Shown piece after piece: positions 4,215-5,509 of a stretch of DNA of 5,509 nucleotides (positions are counted from its first letter, which is position 1; every line of letters starts with the position of its first letter). Both the position numbers and the translations under genes were made by a program. The notes beneath the pieces were generated by a model. The model was not told the origin of the DNA and made no database searches. It saw nothing but the letters and a program-made list of their open reading frames with translations. Origin of the DNA: Desulfobacterales bacterium C00003060 (GTDB taxonomy: Bacteria; Desulfobacterota; Desulfobacteria; Desulfobacterales; C00003060); contig MAXP01000012.1 in the NCBI GenBank assembly GCA_001751085.1, forward strand, positions 1 through 5,509, given 5' to 3'.

Positions 4215-5509
4215 ATGTCTGAATTTTCTGCCAATTTCTCACTGATTGTACGAACCTTGCTTAATTTCAGTTTTGATAGCATTCAGCCCTCCAATGGAGA
4301 TATCTCTGAAGGTATGAGCGACATCCAGATTTTAGATCAGCTCAACAATGCGTTTTTGCTGGTGGTCTCCGGATCTGATCCAAACGCTTTCGAGTTCATC
4401 GAGCGCATGACTTCTTCTCCAAAACTGGCGATGATAGAGGGCTTTTATAGAAAAGGGGTGGAACGAATTAAGCAGGAACTGAAGGGTGTTGCGAAATCCG
4501 ATGTTGCTTTTGCCGGAGATGTCCAAGAAGCTGCACACCGGATCTCAACTCAAGGCAAAATATCTAATGCGAGAGATTTAGCTGAAAAAACCTGGTCTGT
4601 ATTTTTTCCGGAGGCAGTTGGCATTCATGCTGATGAAGAGAAAGCCATTGAGAGTTTACGCAAGAAACGGGTTATAAGGGTAACAAAACTTAACGACAAC
4701 CCTATTCAATTTCCCGTGGAAGAAGTATTGTTCACTTCAAATGTGCTTTTGACGATCCCTCCCGGAGACAAGGAGCTTGATGATCTTTATCTTAGCCCGG
4801 AAGTGAAAACGGTTCTGGAAAAAGCACGCATGGATGAACAATCATACTGGTATGACCACCCTGTCCAGATCGGCGTGGAGCCGGAGAAAAATGAAGCGCT
4901 TTACGGTATGCGTGCTTTGAATGATGCAGTGGCATTTGAAAAACGGCGAAAAAGAGAAAGATCAGAAGAAACTCTCACCTGTGTGTTATCAGTATCGGTT
5001 ACCCATAATAGACTGCGTGAAATAGCCAAGCAGTACTTACAAGAAGAATTCTACCGCGCAAAGGCCCTGAGTAATCTGAACCTGTTTGTCTTTACTGAAA
5101 CACAAACACAAGCGCTTATACATGAAATACTTGTTCCTGCATCTGTTGAATATCTCGGTATAAGTGCCGGGGAAGCAGTGGATCTTCTGCAGGTGATTGG
5201 CGTTGATGGGGAGTATGGCCGCCATTACAGTTTTCTGAAGGCCATTTCCGCTTTCTGGCATGTTTTTGTTAATCCTGACGTCCGTGCCACGTTTAAGATT
5301 GACCTGGATCAAGTGTTTCCGCAGGACACTCTGGTAAATGATACAGGCGCCTCTGCTTTTGAACATCTCTGTACACCCTTGTGGGGCGCCCAAGGAGCAG
5401 ATATTGACGGGAACACGATTGATCTTGGAATGATTGCAGGGGCGCTGGTTAATAAAAAGGATATTGACCACTCGCTATTCACTCCCGATGTACAGTTGCC
5501 GAGCGGAGA
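4215..5509 (+). CDS. Hypothetical protein, possible DxD-containing glycosyltransferase (3'-truncated by window end)
   Basis: An uninterrupted frame of 431 codons runs off the window; the C-terminus is not seen. Codon use looks like a real gene and there is no internal stop. The start ATG has AAGGAA 9 nt upstream. Residues 1-250 are soluble, charged and not recognised by me; segments such as EVLFTSNVLLTIP (170-182, approximately) and YWYDHPVQIGVEPEKNEALYG (around 211-231) look conserved rather than random. From about 254 a strand-like segment (LTCVLSVSVTHNRLREIAKQ) resembles the start of a nucleotide-sugar-binding GT-A fold. FKIDLDQVFPQ (360-370) contains a DxD (D363, D365) of the kind that binds metal and sugar-nucleotide. 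That makes a glycosyltransferase the best guess, but it rests on short motifs. No signal peptide or membrane helix is seen, so it should be cytoplasmic. No link to the zinc operon is evident. Confidence 0.6.
   Translation, partial: MSEFSANFSLIVRTLLNFSFDSIQPSNGDISEGMSDIQILDQLNNAFLLVVSGSDPNAFEFIERMTSSPKLAMIEGFYRKGVERIKQELKGVAKSDVAFAGDVQEAAHRISTQGKISNARDLAEKTWSVFFPEAVGIHADEEKAIESLRKKRVIRVTKLNDNPIQFPVEEVLFTSNVLLTIPPGDKELDDLYLSPEVKTVLEKARMDEQSYWYDHPVQIGVEPEKNEALYGMRALNDAVAFEKRRKRERSEETLTCVLSVSVTHNRLREIAKQYLQEEFYRAKALSNLNLFVFTETQTQALIHEILVPASVEYLGISAGEAVDLLQVIGVDGEYGRHYSFLKAISAFWHVFVNPDVRATFKIDLDQVFPQDTLVNDTGASAFEHLCTPLWGAQGADIDGNTIDLGMIAGALVNKKDIDHSLFTPDVQLPSG

Noticed and set aside
3883..4242. 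119-codon open frame on the - strand
   Set aside because: It is antisense to the UPF0016 remnant, whose + strand frame carries a clear family motif.
5037..5471. 144-codon open frame on the - strand
   Set aside because: It is antisense to the long 3' gene, which has a continuous frame over the whole region and protein-like composition.

Overview
The window is a chromosomal segment whose recognisable core is a zinc-uptake operon, all on the + strand. In order it holds a Zur-like Fur-family regulator (762-1199), a periplasmic zinc-binding lipoprotein/secreted protein of the ZnuA type (1242-2153), an ABC ATPase of the ZnuC type (2150-2890) and an ABC-3 family permease of the ZnuB type (2908-3756). 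The tight spacing (42 nt, a 4-bp ATGA overlap, then 17 nt) indicates one transcript. In function, the regulator would sense zinc and switch the importer, the secreted protein would capture Zn2+ outside the inner membrane, and ZnuB/ZnuC would move it inward using ATP.

Downstream, after a strong intergenic hairpin, lies a short remnant of a UPF0016 (GDT1/TMEM165) membrane protein (3914-4100). Both its ends are recognisable, but the middle is missing and the reading frame is broken. An open reading frame then runs off the window (4215 to the end). It is not certain what it encodes; the best guess is a glycosyltransferase-like protein with a DxD motif and an unrecognised N-terminal region of about 250 residues.

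The first 761 bases hold no credible gene but are rich in structure. There is a degenerate 7-bp tandem array at the very start. At about 233-468 there is a nested, imperfect inverted-repeat element whose core is 7-bp unit arrays in opposite orientations. One member of a 28-bp dispersed repeat follows; its partner is at 3841. Next come a candidate operator/promoter (7-1-7 palindrome 541-555, -10 box 568-573) and a leader with a hairpin flanked by 13-bp direct repeats.

The organism is most likely a Gram-negative bacterium. A Desulfobacterota (sulfate-reducing delta-proteobacterial) lineage is my best guess from the general style of the proteins and the heptad-repeat-rich intergenic DNA, but no taxonomic marker is present. 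No CRISPR array, tRNA, rRNA, transposase or phage gene was seen. No entirely new system is evident; the best leads are the nested heptad palindrome, the candidate Zur operator, the broken UPF0016 gene and the unidentified 3' gene.
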